Positions 54,583 to 64,000 of a stretch of 64,000 nucleotides of DNA are shown piece after piece (position 1 is the stretch's first letter; each line of letters starts with the position of its first letter). The DNA is from Bartonella doshiae NCTC 12862 = ATCC 700133. GTDB lineage: Bacteria; Pseudomonadota; Alphaproteobacteria; Rhizobiales; Rhizobiaceae. Under the pieces are notes generated by a model that saw only the letters and a program-made list of their open reading frames with translations, ran no database searches and was not told the origin of the DNA. The DNA is taken from positions 41,685 through 105,684 of the forward strand of contig NZ_JH725094.1 of NCBI RefSeq assembly GCF_000278155.1. The letters run 5' to 3'. Both the position numbers and the translations under genes were made by a program.

Positions 54583-57500
54583 ATGCCAATATTTAAAAAA
54601 ATTATTATCCCTCAAAATATGCAATCTTGCATAATTTTTGATGGTGTTATTGATGGATTTGAAGCCTTTGCGCTTGCTAAATTGAGTTCTACAATTTCTC
54701 AAGGTAAACCACTTGTCTATGTTGTTCGTGATGGAACAAAAATTTTTTATTTACAGCAAGCGTTAAGTTTTATTGAGCCTAATTTACCTGTTCTTCAATT
54801 TCCTGCGTGGGATTGTTTACCTTACGATCGTGTATCTCCCGGAGTTTCTGTTCTTGCACGTCGTCTTTCTACTTTAGCACATATATTAAATTTACGAAAA
54901 AATGCGCATTCTGCGATTATATTGACAACTACAAATGCAATTATCCAAAAATTACCACCTTGTACAATGATGAATGATCAGATTCTTCACGCACGTGTTG
55001 GTCAATGTATCGATATGAAGAATGTAATTTGTTACTTAGAACGAAATGGTTTTGAGCGCGTTGCGATTGTGCGTGATATTGGGGAATTTGCCGTAAGAGG
55101 AGGAATTATTGATATTTTTCCTCCTGGTGATGTTGAACCCTTGCGTCTTGATTTTTTTGGCAGTACTTTGGAAACAATTCGTGGATTTGATGCTGCTACA
55201 CAACGCACTACAGCAAATAGAACAGATCTTTTTTTGCAGCCGATGAGTGAAGTTATCCTTACTCCAGAATGTATTAGTCGATTTAAAAGTAGTTATACGC
55301 GTACTTTTGGTGTGCTTAAAAAAAATGACGCACTTTATGAAGCTATTTCTCAAGGGCGGCGTTTTTCTGGTATGGAACATTGGCTGCCCTTTTTTTATGA
55401 GAAACTCGATAATTTTTTTGACTATTGTGGTAATTCCACAGTTGTTTTCGAACCACTCATAGAAGAAGTATTACTTGAGCGTTATCGTCTTATTGAAGAT
55501 TATTATGATGCTCGTAAAGAGCGTGAAAATGATAGAGACAGCAATTTTTCTTATCGACCAATAGAGCCAAAACTACTCTATTTCACACCAGAACAGATTT
55601 TAACACATGTGCAACAAGTTGGGCAACGTATTGATTTTACACCTTTTAGTGCTCCACAAGCTTTGGGAAAAACAATTATTCATGCAAATACTGTATCGGG
55701 ATATGATTTTGTAAAAGAGCGCAATGCTCAAGATAAAAATGTGTTTTCAAGTGTTGTTGAGCATATTTTTTCATTACGGAGTGCTGGAAAAAAAGTTCTT
55801 TTAGCTTGTTGGAGCGAAGGATCTATGAATCGTTTGTTGCAGGTTCTTGATGATCATGGATTGAAAAAAATAGAAATTGTCAAATCATTACAAACTGTAA
55901 AAGCAATGCCTCGTGATCGTATATCTGCGGCGGTCATAATGATTGAGCATGGTTTTGAAATCGGAGATTTTGCTATTATAGCAGAACAAGATATTTTAGG
56001 TGATAGATTAGTGAGGTCACCCAAAAGACGTAAGAATAATGCGCATTTTATTTCTGAAATTACGACTTTGAATTCCGGTGACTTTGTTGTGCATACTGAC
56101 CACGGTATTGGGCAATTTGTTGGTTTAAAAACTATTACAACTACAGGAGTTTTACGTGATTGTCTTGAGATCAATTACGCTGGAGGTGATCGACTTTTTT
56201 TACCAGTTGAAAATATTGAATTGCTCTCACGTTATGGATCGGAAGTTACAGGTGTAACGTTAGATAAATTAGGTGGTGTTGCTTGGCAGGCACGTAAAAC
56301 GCGACTTAAGAAACATTTGTTAAAAATTGCTGAACAATTGATTCGTATAGCGGCAGAGCGCACAACGCGTTCTGCACCTGTCTTAGTGCCTCCAACTGGA
56401 GTATTTGAAGAATTTGTTGCACGTTTTCCTTATGAAGAAACACAAGATCAGATGGATGCTATTAAAGCTGTTTTAGATGATTTAGCAGCAGGAAAGCCTA
56501 TGGATAGGTTGATTTGTGGGGATGTTGGTTTTGGGAAAACAGAAGTTGCTATTCGCAGTGCGTTTGTTGCAGCATTAAATGGTTATCAAGTTGCTCTTGT
56601 TGTACCAACAACATTACTTTCACGACAACATTATCAGACTTTCCTCTCACGTTTTCAAGGGTTACCGATTAAGATAGGTCATGTTTCAAGGCTTGTGAAA
56701 GCTAAAGAGCTTGCACAAGTCAAAAAAAATATTTCAGAAGGAACCATTGATATTGTTATTGGAACGCATGCACTTCTTAGTGAATCGATTAATTTCTCAC
56801 GTTTAGGACTCCTTATTATTGATGAGGAGCAACATTTTGGTGTAAAGCATAAAGAACGTTTAAAAGAATTAAAAAGTGATATTCATGTTCTCACGCTTTC
56901 AGCAACTCCTATCCCACGTACTTTAGGACTTGCTTTATCGGGTTTACGTGAGCTTTCCTTAATAACTACACCGCCCATTGATAGAATGGCTGTACGCACT
57001 TTTATTTCCCCTTTTGATACACTTGTTATACGTGAGACATTACTTCGTGAATATTATCGTGGTGGACAGAGTTTTTACGTTTGCCCTCGTATTTCTGATC
57101 TTGCCTTTGTAGAAGAATACCTTAAAGAGCATGTTCCAGAACTCAAGTTTGTTATTGCTCATGGACAAATGCCTGCTGGACAGCTTGATGATATCATGAC
57201 CGCATTTTATGATAAACAATATGATGTTTTGCTTTCAACAACCATTATTGAATCAGGGCTTGATATTCCTACCGCTAATACATTAATCGTACACCGTGCT
57301 GAAATGTTTGGGCTCTCTGCTCTCTACCAATTACGTGGTAGGGTAGGACGCTCAAAACAGCGCGCTTATGCACTCTTTACTTTTCCTTCTGGTAAAGTTT
57401 TAACTCCTGCTGCTGATCGCCGTCTTAAAGTTTTACAATCTCTTGATACATTAGGTGCTGGTTTTCAATTGGCAAGCCATGATATGGATATTCGCGGTTC

Positions 57501-58074
57501 AGGTAATTTATTGGGTGAAGAACAGTCTGGACATATTAAGGAAGTTGGATTTGAGCTGTATCAAAAAATGCTTGAAGAGGCGGTTACAGAGCTAAAAGAC
57601 GGGGAACATAACGAAGACAGTCAATGGTCGCCTCAAATTTCATTGGCTACAACAGTTATGATACCACAAAGTTTTGTACCTGATTTATCTTTACGCATGA
57701 GCCTTTATCGTCGTTTAATGGATCTTAATGATTTAGAAGAAATCAATGATTTAGGAGCTGAATTGGTTGATCGCTTTGGTGCTCTTCCACTTGAAGTTCA
57801 ATATCTTCTCAAAATTGTTTACATTAAAGCATTATGTCGAAAAGCTCATGTGGAAAAATTAGATGCTGGACCAAAAGGAATTGTCATACAATTTCGCAAT
57901 AACTATTTCGCAAATAGTGTTGCTCTTGTTCAATGGGTTGGGAAACAAGGTTCAATGGCGAAAATTCGACCAGATCAAAGTATTGTTCTTATTCGGGATT
58001 GGTCTACAGTAGATAAAAGACTTATTGGGGCAGCAAAGGTTATGACACAGCTCGTAGAAATGATAGAACAATAA
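54583..58074 (+). CDS. mfd: Transcription-repair coupling factor Mfd
   Basis: This 1163-residue protein has a UvrB-like N-terminal region (PVLQFPAWDCLPYDRVSPG), the RNA-polymerase interaction domain near VVHTDHGIGQFVGLKTI, and a helicase core with Walker A GDVGFGKTEVAIRS and the DEEQ box in IIDEEQHFGVKHKERL. LSATPIPRTLGLALSGL, LRGRVGRSKQRAYALF and a TRCF C-terminal domain follow. It removes RNA polymerase stalled at lesions and recruits UvrA. The length is complete. Confidence 0.97.
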   Translation: MPIFKKIIIPQNMQSCIIFDGVIDGFEAFALAKLSSTISQGKPLVYVVRDGTKIFYLQQALSFIEPNLPVLQFPAWDCLPYDRVSPGVSVLARRLSTLAHILNLRKNAHSAIILTTTNAIIQKLPPCTMMNDQILHARVGQCIDMKNVICYLERNGFERVAIVRDIGEFAVRGGIIDIFPPGDVEPLRLDFFGSTLETIRGFDAATQRTTANRTDLFLQPMSEVILTPECISRFKSSYTRTFGVLKKNDALYEAISQGRRFSGMEHWLPFFYEKLDNFFDYCGNSTVVFEPLIEEVLLERYRLIEDYYDARKERENDRDSNFSYRPIEPKLLYFTPEQILTHVQQVGQRIDFTPFSAPQALGKTIIHANTVSGYDFVKERNAQDKNVFSSVVEHIFSLRSAGKKVLLACWSEGSMNRLLQVLDDHGLKKIEIVKSLQTVKAMPRDRISAAVIMIEHGFEIGDFAIIAEQDILGDRLVRSPKRRKNNAHFISEITTLNSGDFVVHTDHGIGQFVGLKTITTTGVLRDCLEINYAGGDRLFLPVENIELLSRYGSEVTGVTLDKLGGVAWQARKTRLKKHLLKIAEQLIRIAAERTTRSAPVLVPPTGVFEEFVARFPYEETQDQMDAIKAVLDDLAAGKPMDRLICGDVGFGKTEVAIRSAFVAALNGYQVALVVPTTLLSRQHYQTFLSRFQGLPIKIGHVSRLVKAKELAQVKKNISEGTIDIVIGTHALLSESINFSRLGLLIIDEEQHFGVKHKERLKELKSDIHVLTLSATPIPRTLGLALSGLRELSLITTPPIDRMAVRTFISPFDTLVIRETLLREYYRGGQSFYVCPRISDLAFVEEYLKEHVPELKFVIAHGQMPAGQLDDIMTAFYDKQYDVLLSTTIIESGLDIPTANTLIVHRAEMFGLSALYQLRGRVGRSKQRAYALFTFPSGKVLTPAADRRLKVLQSLDTLGAGFQLASHDMDIRGSGNLLGEEQSGHIKEVGFELYQKMLEEAVTELKDGEHNEDSQWSPQISLATTVMIPQSFVPDLSLRMSLYRRLMDLNDLEEINDLGAELVDRFGALPLEVQYLLKIVYIKALCRKAHVEKLDAGPKGIVIQFRNNYFANSVALVQWVGKQGSMAKIRPDQSIVLIRDWSTVDKRLIGAAKVMTQLVEMIEQ

Positions 58075-58317
58075 TCCTGTTTAGAAACTTTTTCCTTTTA
58101 TTTCAAAACTATCGCTCATTTTTTTAAACTTATTACCTTATTCATAAGAATACATTTTATCTCAGTTACGAAAAATCATGGAATCCCCAATTTAAATAAT
58201 ATCAATATAATACATATTGATATAATAAACAAAATAGATTAAACAACAAAATTATAAAAACGATAATATCGTATAGTATTTATCTACAAAGCCTTTAAGA
58301 GAAAAAAATAGGATAAT

Positions 58318-59190
58318 ATGATTTTCTCATTACAGAGATTTTTAATAATAGTTTTTTTGTTAACGAATTTTATATGTAGCGTAAAAAGTACTTATGCTAA
58401 GGTTAGCTTAATAGAATTACCTCTTTCTAATTTGACTCTTGATGAAAAATACAAGCATGTTAAAGAAAGATTAAGAGTTATTGAAAAGAGAATAAAGTTT
58501 ATTGAAAAAGCAGTTGCTGATTTAACTCTTTCACAAATACACACTCCTAGTACAGAATATGATAAGCTTATACAAGAACAAAAAAAGCTTATTGATGAGC
58601 GCATTAATCTTAGTTCTGAATTGCATGATTTAGCTAAAGAAAAACAAGAATTTATATCCAGAGCACATAGAGCAAGAGAATATGAAATAGGGGAATATGA
58701 AGGAAAAGTGAGTAAAGTAAGAAGATATCTGAAATCTCGACGTCCTTATGAATTAGGATTGAATGACGATGATTATATAGATCATCTTGACAATAGAAGT
58801 ATTTATGAAATCGTGAAATATTATCCAATGTTCATTCTTAGTTGCAAAATTAATGAGGATATTCTGCGCTCTGATGTAGGAGATTTATTGCGTAAAGACT
58901 TTGGTTGGAAAGAAGAAGATTTTAGTTGGGCAAAGGAAGCAATTAATTTAATAGATCAAGAATTAATCAAGGGACTTGAGGAGCTTATGACGATAAGCCT
59001 TTCTGATTTCAAAGAATATATGCTTAATGATACAAAGGACAGAATAACACGCAATCCCTCAAGCGTGAAAAATCTCCCTTTGTGGTGTAAGACTATAAGA
59101 AAAATACATAATATAATGCTTCCAGATAAGAAAAAAAACATTCTAAATCGTATGCGCTCTCATATTGAAGAATGGCTTAACAAAAAGTAG
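58318..59190 (+). CDS. Secreted coiled-coil protein, function unknown
   Basis: This 290-residue protein has a probable signal peptide (residues 1-27, LQRFLIIVFLLTNFICSVKS, ending near YAK). Charged helical repeats rich in Glu, Lys and Leu make a coiled coil (about 42-125), followed by a C-terminal domain of about 150 residues with two Cys and many aromatics. The GC is low and the codon use AT-rich. I do not recognise the family. Intergenic regions on both sides (243 and 184 bases) are AT-rich without clear sites. It is alone between mfd and the peptide-binding protein. Confidence 0.7.
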   Translation: MIFSLQRFLIIVFLLTNFICSVKSTYAKVSLIELPLSNLTLDEKYKHVKERLRVIEKRIKFIEKAVADLTLSQIHTPSTEYDKLIQEQKKLIDERINLSSELHDLAKEKQEFISRAHRAREYEIGEYEGKVSKVRRYLKSRRPYELGLNDDDYIDHLDNRSIYEIVKYYPMFILSCKINEDILRSDVGDLLRKDFGWKEEDFSWAKEAINLIDQELIKGLEELMTISLSDFKEYMLNDTKDRITRNPSSVKNLPLWCKTIRKIHNIMLPDKKKNILNRMRSHIEEWLNKK

Positions 59191-59374
59191 CTGTATCCAT
59201 TATTATGGTAATAGTTTTATAAGATAAAGTAATATTAAATTTTTAATAAAAAGACTATAATACGTTATATTAATTATGATTATGACATAAAACTTTTAAT
59301 TTTTGTAAGAGTTTTTCTGTTTGATTACACTATATAATTAAAGTTTATAAGTATTTATATTTTTAAAATATTTT

Positions 59375-61186
59375 TTATTCACGCCACCAAGCGGGAAGGC
59401 GGTAGCCATAAAGTGGTGTATAAGTAGGGTGCTTAATATACGACCAGCGTGCTACCCACTGTTCAGGTAAATGATAAAGCGGTATGTAATAACTCCCAGA
59501 AATAAGAATTCTATCTAAAGCACGAACTGCTGTAATGAAATCAATATCTGAACGTGCATCGAGTATTGCTTTTATCATCGCATCTATAGCAGGATCCGCT
59601 GCTCCAGCGAAGTTAAAACTTCCTTTTAAATTTCGAGAAGCTGAACTCCAACGATTTATTTGTTCGTTTCCTGGAGAGAGAGAATTTCTTAATTTTCCTA
59701 TAATCATATCATAATCAAACATTCCTAAACGATTTTGATATTGGCTATCATCAACAGTTCTTATTTCGGTGTGAATACCAAGGCGTGACAAAGTACTTTG
59801 AAATGCGAGTGCTATTTTTTCTTCTTCGAGAGATTGTGTCATAATTTCAAATTGAAAAGGCAAACCATTGGGAGCAATCACTCTATTATTTTTTTTGGTA
59901 AATCCCGCTTCTTGTAAAAGTTTCCAAGCCTTTTGGGTTATGAGGCGATCCATTCCTGATCCATTTGTTTTGGGCATATGCCAGCTTCCATCCATGACTT
60001 CAGGAAGTACAGCATCAGGATAAGGTGCTAAAAGTACCCTTTCTTCTTTGCTTGCTGCTCTCCCGACAGCTGAAAGAATAGATCCATACCAATAACCTTC
60101 TGTTCTTCTATAGATATTATTGAAAAGATGATGATTGACCCATTCAAAATCGAAAAGTAACGATAAAGCCTGTCGTACTTTTTTATCTTTAAAAACTGTG
60201 CGACGTGTATTAAAAACAAAACCCATAAGATCAGCAGGGGTTCCTTTTGAAAAACTCTCTTTGATAACCCGCCCATCACGAGCAGCTGGAAAATTATAAG
60301 AATGCAGCCAACGATTTGGATTTGTTTCAATAAAGACATCAATTAAGCCTTTTTTAAACGCTTCAAAGCGCGCTGTATCATTACGAAAATATTCAATTTG
60401 AATAATCTCAAAATTATTCATCCCTTTATTTACAGAAAGATCTTTTCCCCAATAATGAGGATTACGTTTATAAATAATACGTTCACCTAGATCAACATGC
60501 TCAATAACATAGGGTCCACTTCCTAGAATTTTATTTAAGCCGTTTTTTTCAAAATCATCAATGTTAATAGCATGTTTAGGCAATATAGGCATTACGCTTG
60601 CTAAGAGAAGAGGAAATTCGCGATCTTTTGAATTTGGGAAGCGTATTTTGATACCATAATTACCAACTTTTTCGACAGATTCTATGCGTTTCATATAGCG
60701 ATTAAATGGAGGTCTTCCTTTATCTTGAAGGAGCTTTATTGTAAAAATAACATCTTCAATTGTTATAGGTTTTCCATCTGAAAAATGCGCCTTTGGATTA
60801 AGAAAAAAGGTAATTTCAGTACGTTCATCATTTAATTCAACTTTTTCTGCTAAAAGGCTATAAAGTGTAAAGGCTTCATCACGAGAACGTACCATCATTG
60901 ATTCATAAACAAGACCAGAAAAAAGTTCATCAGAAAAAAGTCCTCTTGCAGTTGTTCGAAAACTGCGGATCACAAATGGATTTAATCCATCAAATGTTCC
61001 AACAACACCATAAGTAACTTTACCTTTTTTGTTTGCATTGGGAGAGGCATAAGGAAAATAATCAAATTTATCTGATAATTTCGGTTCTCCATGCATTGCA
61101 ATACCTGTTGCTAGAGCGCTACGACTTAAAAAAAGAATTATAATTATAAAGAAAATTTTAAAACAGTAAGAGCGGTAGGGCGACAT
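59375..61186 (-). CDS. ABC transporter substrate-binding protein, family 5 (YejA-like)
   Basis: This 603-residue protein has an N-terminal signal peptide (KIFFIIIILFLSRSALA) and the SBP_bac_5 fold: VGTFDGLNPFVIRSFRTTAR, ITIEDVIFTIKLLQDKGRPP, IKIRFPNSKDREFPLLLAS and FDFEWVNHHLFNNIYRRTEG. It binds peptides in the periplasm for an ABC importer, YejA type. No permease or ATPase genes are adjacent in the window. It reads opposite to ialB, and 61187-61520 between them holds regulatory DNA. Confidence 0.9.
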   Translation of the reverse strand: MSPYRSYCFKIFFIIIILFLSRSALATGIAMHGEPKLSDKFDYFPYASPNANKKGKVTYGVVGTFDGLNPFVIRSFRTTARGLFSDELFSGLVYESMMVRSRDEAFTLYSLLAEKVELNDERTEITFFLNPKAHFSDGKPITIEDVIFTIKLLQDKGRPPFNRYMKRIESVEKVGNYGIKIRFPNSKDREFPLLLASVMPILPKHAINIDDFEKNGLNKILGSGPYVIEHVDLGERIIYKRNPHYWGKDLSVNKGMNNFEIIQIEYFRNDTARFEAFKKGLIDVFIETNPNRWLHSYNFPAARDGRVIKESFSKGTPADLMGFVFNTRRTVFKDKKVRQALSLLFDFEWVNHHLFNNIYRRTEGYWYGSILSAVGRAASKEERVLLAPYPDAVLPEVMDGSWHMPKTNGSGMDRLITQKAWKLLQEAGFTKKNNRVIAPNGLPFQFEIMTQSLEEEKIALAFQSTLSRLGIHTEIRTVDDSQYQNRLGMFDYDMIIGKLRNSLSPGNEQINRWSSASRNLKGSFNFAGAADPAIDAMIKAILDARSDIDFITAVRALDRILISGSYYIPLYHLPEQWVARWSYIKHPTYTPLYGYRLPAWWRE

Positions 61187-61462
61187 AGGAGTTTACTTTA
61201 AATGATATTGCAATATTGATTCGTTTATGTAATCTTACCTCATTCGATTGCACTGAGGTATTTTATGAATAAATATTTATAAAAAATATTAATGCAATAG
61301 AAGGGGATATTAGACACATATTATATAAAGATTTAATTGACTGTTTGTGGCTTTCTTTTTCTCAATTTGACTTTTTTCTTTATATTGAAGTAAGAAACAT
61401 ACACTAGAGGGTGTCATTTTATTGATTTTAATTTAATACACTTAGAAGAAATTATATTTAGT

Positions 61463-61480
61463 ATTCTTAATATTAAGAAT
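61463..61480. promoter_or_regulatory. 18-bp perfect palindrome in front of ialB
   Basis: ATTCTTAATATTAAGAAT is a perfect inverted repeat 40 bases upstream of the ATG at 61521, in the divergent 334-base region. It could be a binding site for a dimeric regulator. Nearby, TTGACT (61367-61372) with TAAGAA 18 bases later is only a weak promoter candidate. The rest of the region is AT-rich. Confidence 0.45.
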
Positions 61481-61520
61481 GTTGTAATTATAAAAGCGCG
61501 TTGAAAGGATCAACTTAATC

Positions 61521-62135
61521 ATGCCGCATAAAAATGTCTATTCTGTTATTTCAGTTTTAGCTGGAACTGTTGCCCTTTTTTTCACATTCTATATTCCTGC
61601 AAGTGCGCAAACTTTATCCCAAGGTTGGTACAAGGTTTGTAGCAAACAGAGCGATGTTGATATCTGTAATACAATGAATACTGTTGTATCAAATACTGGA
61701 CAACCCTTAACGGCTTTTAATCTCGTTGAGATAAAGGGAAAACAAAATGAAAAACGTATAGGTATCCAAGTTCCTACTGGACGTTTCTTGCCAGAAGGTG
61801 TTCATATTCAAATTGGCGACAATTTTTCTAAAAAAGTTCCTTATATTATTTGTAATGGACCAAGCTGTATTGCTAATGATATTTTAGATGATAAACTTAT
61901 TGCCGCTATGAAAAGTGGTTCGAAAATGGTTGTAACCACAATTAATTTCCGCGGCTCAGCTAATCCTATTGAATTTTCTCTGAATGGATTCACAGCAGCA
62001 TACACAGGTCCTGGTATGGAAGAAAAAGATTTTCAACAAGAACAAATAAAATTGCAACAAGCTATTCAATCAAAACAAAAAGAAATTGAAGACCGTATGC
62101 GGGCTGAACAAGAGAAAGCAAAACAAAACAAGTAA
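61521..62135 (+). CDS. Invasion-associated locus B (IalB) family protein
   Basis: This 204-residue protein has a signal peptide (VISVLAGTVALFFTFYIPAS with ASAQ cleavage) and the IalB domain: WYKVCSKQSDVDICNTMNTV, QVPTGRFLPEGVHIQIGDNF and VPYIICNGPSCIANDILDDK. Four Cys residues probably pair. The C-terminal 35 residues are a charged helix (KQKEIEDRMRAEQEKAKQNK). IalB of Bartonella contributes to erythrocyte invasion; this may be that protein or a paralogue. A strong terminator follows. Confidence 0.88.
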   Translation: MPHKNVYSVISVLAGTVALFFTFYIPASAQTLSQGWYKVCSKQSDVDICNTMNTVVSNTGQPLTAFNLVEIKGKQNEKRIGIQVPTGRFLPEGVHIQIGDNFSKKVPYIICNGPSCIANDILDDKLIAAMKSGSKMVVTTINFRGSANPIEFSLNGFTAAYTGPGMEEKDFQQEQIKLQQAIQSKQKEIEDRMRAEQEKAKQNK

Positions 62136-62178
62136 TTCTATAACATAGAATAATTATTTAGAATTCTTTTATTTGATT

Positions 62179-62208
62179 CCGCCACAGAATATCTTGTGGC
62201 GGTTTTTT
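62179..62208 (+). terminator. Rho-independent terminator after the IalB-family gene
   Basis: Stem CCGCCACA (62179-62186) with TGTGGCGG (62195-62202), an eight-base loop, then six T residues. It ends the ialB-family transcript, 44 bases after its stop, and separates it from the convergent RNase E gene. Confidence 0.92.
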
Positions 62209-62213
62209 AATAC

Positions 62214-64000
62214 TTAATTTTTAAAAAGAGTTCTGCGTTTCCACCAACCAACACGCTCAGTTTTACGTTCTTCATCAGGTGCTGATGATGTAACAACAGG
62301 CTGCTTAGCAATTTCTTCAACTTTAGTGGGAGCTGGTTCGATAACGTCTTCTTTAGATTTTTGCTCTGTTATTTCTTTTGTTTGCGTTAATTTTTTAGAG
62401 AATGATTTTTTTTGCGTTTTGCGTTTTTTCTTCTTTATATTTTCAGAATCTTCTTCGCCTATCTCAAGAAGGGGGCTATCTACTTTTTTTGTTTTAACTT
62501 TACGTTTTGAACCGGCTGTAGCATTTTCTTCAAGATGTACTAATGTTACTACACTCTGATCATTTTCAAGAATTTGTTGATTTTTTATTTCTTTTGAAGA
62601 AAGTGTCTTTCGCTTTTTAGATTTAACAACGGTATCAACTTTAATAATTTCGTTTTGTTGCACATCTTTGGATCGAATATCACTTTTTTCCATTTCAACT
62701 TCAACAAGCTTAGCATCTGGAATACGGCGTTGACGACGTTCTGCTTTAATTTCTGCTAAGGCTTGTTTGGCAAAGTCTCCTACTGGTTCTGCATAGGGAA
62801 TACGAAATTGATAAAAATTATTATCTTGATTACGACGACCGCCACGACGCCCCCGACGGCGGATTCGACGACGGGAATCATCGTTTAGCGTATCATCTTT
62901 TTTATGAACAGTGGAAAGAGAATTGTCATTCATCTCAACTTGACGATTTTTACGTCGACGTTTCTGTTTCGTTTCAACGGATTTTTTATCTTCAGTAGAT
63001 GTATTTTCTACAAAAACGACATCTTTAATATCTTCTTTACTATCATCACTATCATCTTCAAAAAACAATGGAGGTTGAGAAACTGTTTCTGCCATTGTAC
63101 CTTTAGAAATAATAAGATGCTGCGTTCCAATACTGTCATCGGCTTCAATACTAATAGTAAGTTTGAAGCGCTCTTCTAGATTAACGAGAATATTACGTTT
63201 ATGGTTTAACACATAAAGTGCTGTTGTTACGGGAGTACGCACGATAATGTGATAGTGGGGATTATGAAGAAGATATTCTTCAATTGAGCGTATGACATGT
63301 AAAGCAATTGATGATTCAGAGCGTACATTTCCTGTTCCAGCACAATGCGGGCAGGGTTGCATTGTACTTTCTAAAACTGATACGCGAATACGTTGACGAC
63401 TCATTTCAAGAAGACCAAAATGTGAAATATGACCAACTTGAATACGAGCACGATCACTTTTTAAGCAATCTTTCAATTTTTTTTCAACTAGCTTTATATT
63501 ACGCTCTTCGAGCATATCAATGAAATCAATCACAATCAAACCAGCGAGATCACGTAAACGTAATTGACGTGCTATTTCTTCTGCGGCTTCTAGATTGGTC
63601 TGTAACGCTGTTTTTTCGACAGAAAGCTCTTTGGTTGAACGGCCGGAATTGACATCAATAGCAACAAGCGCTTCCGTTTGATTGATAACAAGATAACCAC
63701 CAGATTTTAAAGAAACTTGCGGAAGCAACATTTTATCAAGTTGAATTTCGATATTGTTGTGCGCAAAGATAGGGGTAGGATCGCGATAGGGTTGAACAAC
63801 TTTCGCATGACTTGGCATGAGCATACGCATGAAGTCTTTTGCCTCACGATATCCTTGATCTCCAGAAACAAGAATTTCATTAATATTCTTATTGTAAAGA
63901 TCACGAATAGAACGCTTTATAAGGTTGCTTTCTTCATGGACAAGGCATGGTGCTGTTGATTTTAGTGTCAATGTGCGAACGGTATCCCATAAGCGCGTAA
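62214..64000 (-). CDS. rne: Ribonuclease E/G, C-terminal part (5' end off window)
   Basis: The 595 codons visible include the end of the catalytic domain: VAIDVNSGRSTKELSVEKTA and LAGLIVIDFIDMLEERNIKL hold the metal-binding Asp residues, and CPHCAGTGNVRS the zinc link. A highly charged scaffold tail follows, with SRRRIRRRGRRGGRRNQDN as an RNA-binding patch and runs of Lys/Glu. RNase E starts mRNA decay and processes rRNA and tRNA. The frame is open through the right edge (TRLWDTVRTLTLK), so the start is outside. Confidence 0.94.
   Translation of the reverse strand, partial: TRLWDTVRTLTLKSTAPCLVHEESNLIKRSIRDLYNKNINEILVSGDQGYREAKDFMRMLMPSHAKVVQPYRDPTPIFAHNNIEIQLDKMLLPQVSLKSGGYLVINQTEALVAIDVNSGRSTKELSVEKTALQTNLEAAEEIARQLRLRDLAGLIVIDFIDMLEERNIKLVEKKLKDCLKSDRARIQVGHISHFGLLEMSRQRIRVSVLESTMQPCPHCAGTGNVRSESSIALHVIRSIEEYLLHNPHYHIIVRTPVTTALYVLNHKRNILVNLEERFKLTISIEADDSIGTQHLIISKGTMAETVSQPPLFFEDDSDDSKEDIKDVVFVENTSTEDKKSVETKQKRRRKNRQVEMNDNSLSTVHKKDDTLNDDSRRRIRRRGRRGGRRNQDNNFYQFRIPYAEPVGDFAKQALAEIKAERRQRRIPDAKLVEVEMEKSDIRSKDVQQNEIIKVDTVVKSKKRKTLSSKEIKNQQILENDQSVVTLVHLEENATAGSKRKVKTKKVDSPLLEIGEEDSENIKKKKRKTQKKSFSKKLTQTKEITEQKSKEDVIEPAPTKVEEIAKQPVVTSSAPDEERKTERVGWWKRRTLFKN

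Overview
The window looks like a chromosome segment of a Bartonella species. The DNA is AT-rich. It carries an alphaproteobacterial nuoABCDEFGHIJKLMN operon ordered nuoA to nuoN, followed by birA, rnj, proS, lolCD, sdhE and mfd, and it has an IalB-type invasion-associated gene. The genus call is inference from gene content and protein style; no database search was run.

Positions 1 to about 32,415 are one prophage whose left end lies outside the window. Its regulatory end (1-3,061) has a LexA-like repressor, a Cro-like protein, and a leftward operon with two antirepressor-type proteins. Both divergent promoters share an almost identical 28-base promoter/operator unit. A replication and recombination module follows (3,168-7,569): a RuvC-like resolvase, an O-like replication protein whose gene contains 21-bp-spaced iterons beside an AT-rich stretch (a candidate phage origin), and SSB. 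Two toxin-antitoxin pairs (BrnTA and a PemIK/ChpSB-like pair) and a leftward operon of four small membrane proteins (8,272-10,038) form the accessory block. A strong promoter, a roughly 100-nt leader and an intrinsic terminator precede the late genes.

The late genes (10,330-31,464) are those of a short-tailed, P22-like phage. They are terminase, portal, scaffold, N4-gp56-type major capsid, head-completion and tail-hub proteins, large putative ejection proteins, a lytic transglycosylase, tail-collar and glycine-rich tail proteins, GH24 endolysin and nested spanins. A virion gene with an S74-type C-terminus is split by an IS607-family element (tnpA, tnpB and a putative omega RNA) whose removal at GG dinucleotides restores one open frame. 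The right end holds an unknown gene and an XRE regulator broken by a one-base deletion. It then abuts the 3' end of tRNA-Ser(TGA), the probable attachment site.

From 32,416 on the sequence is core chromosome: tRNA-Ser, tRNA-Val and tRNA-Asp, then the 14-gene complex I operon (33,515-48,173). After it come biotin protein ligase, RNase J, prolyl-tRNA synthetase, the LolCD lipoprotein exporter, SdhE and Mfd. Last are a lineage-specific secreted coiled-coil protein, a family 5 peptide-binding protein, an IalB-family protein and the C-terminal part of RNase E.
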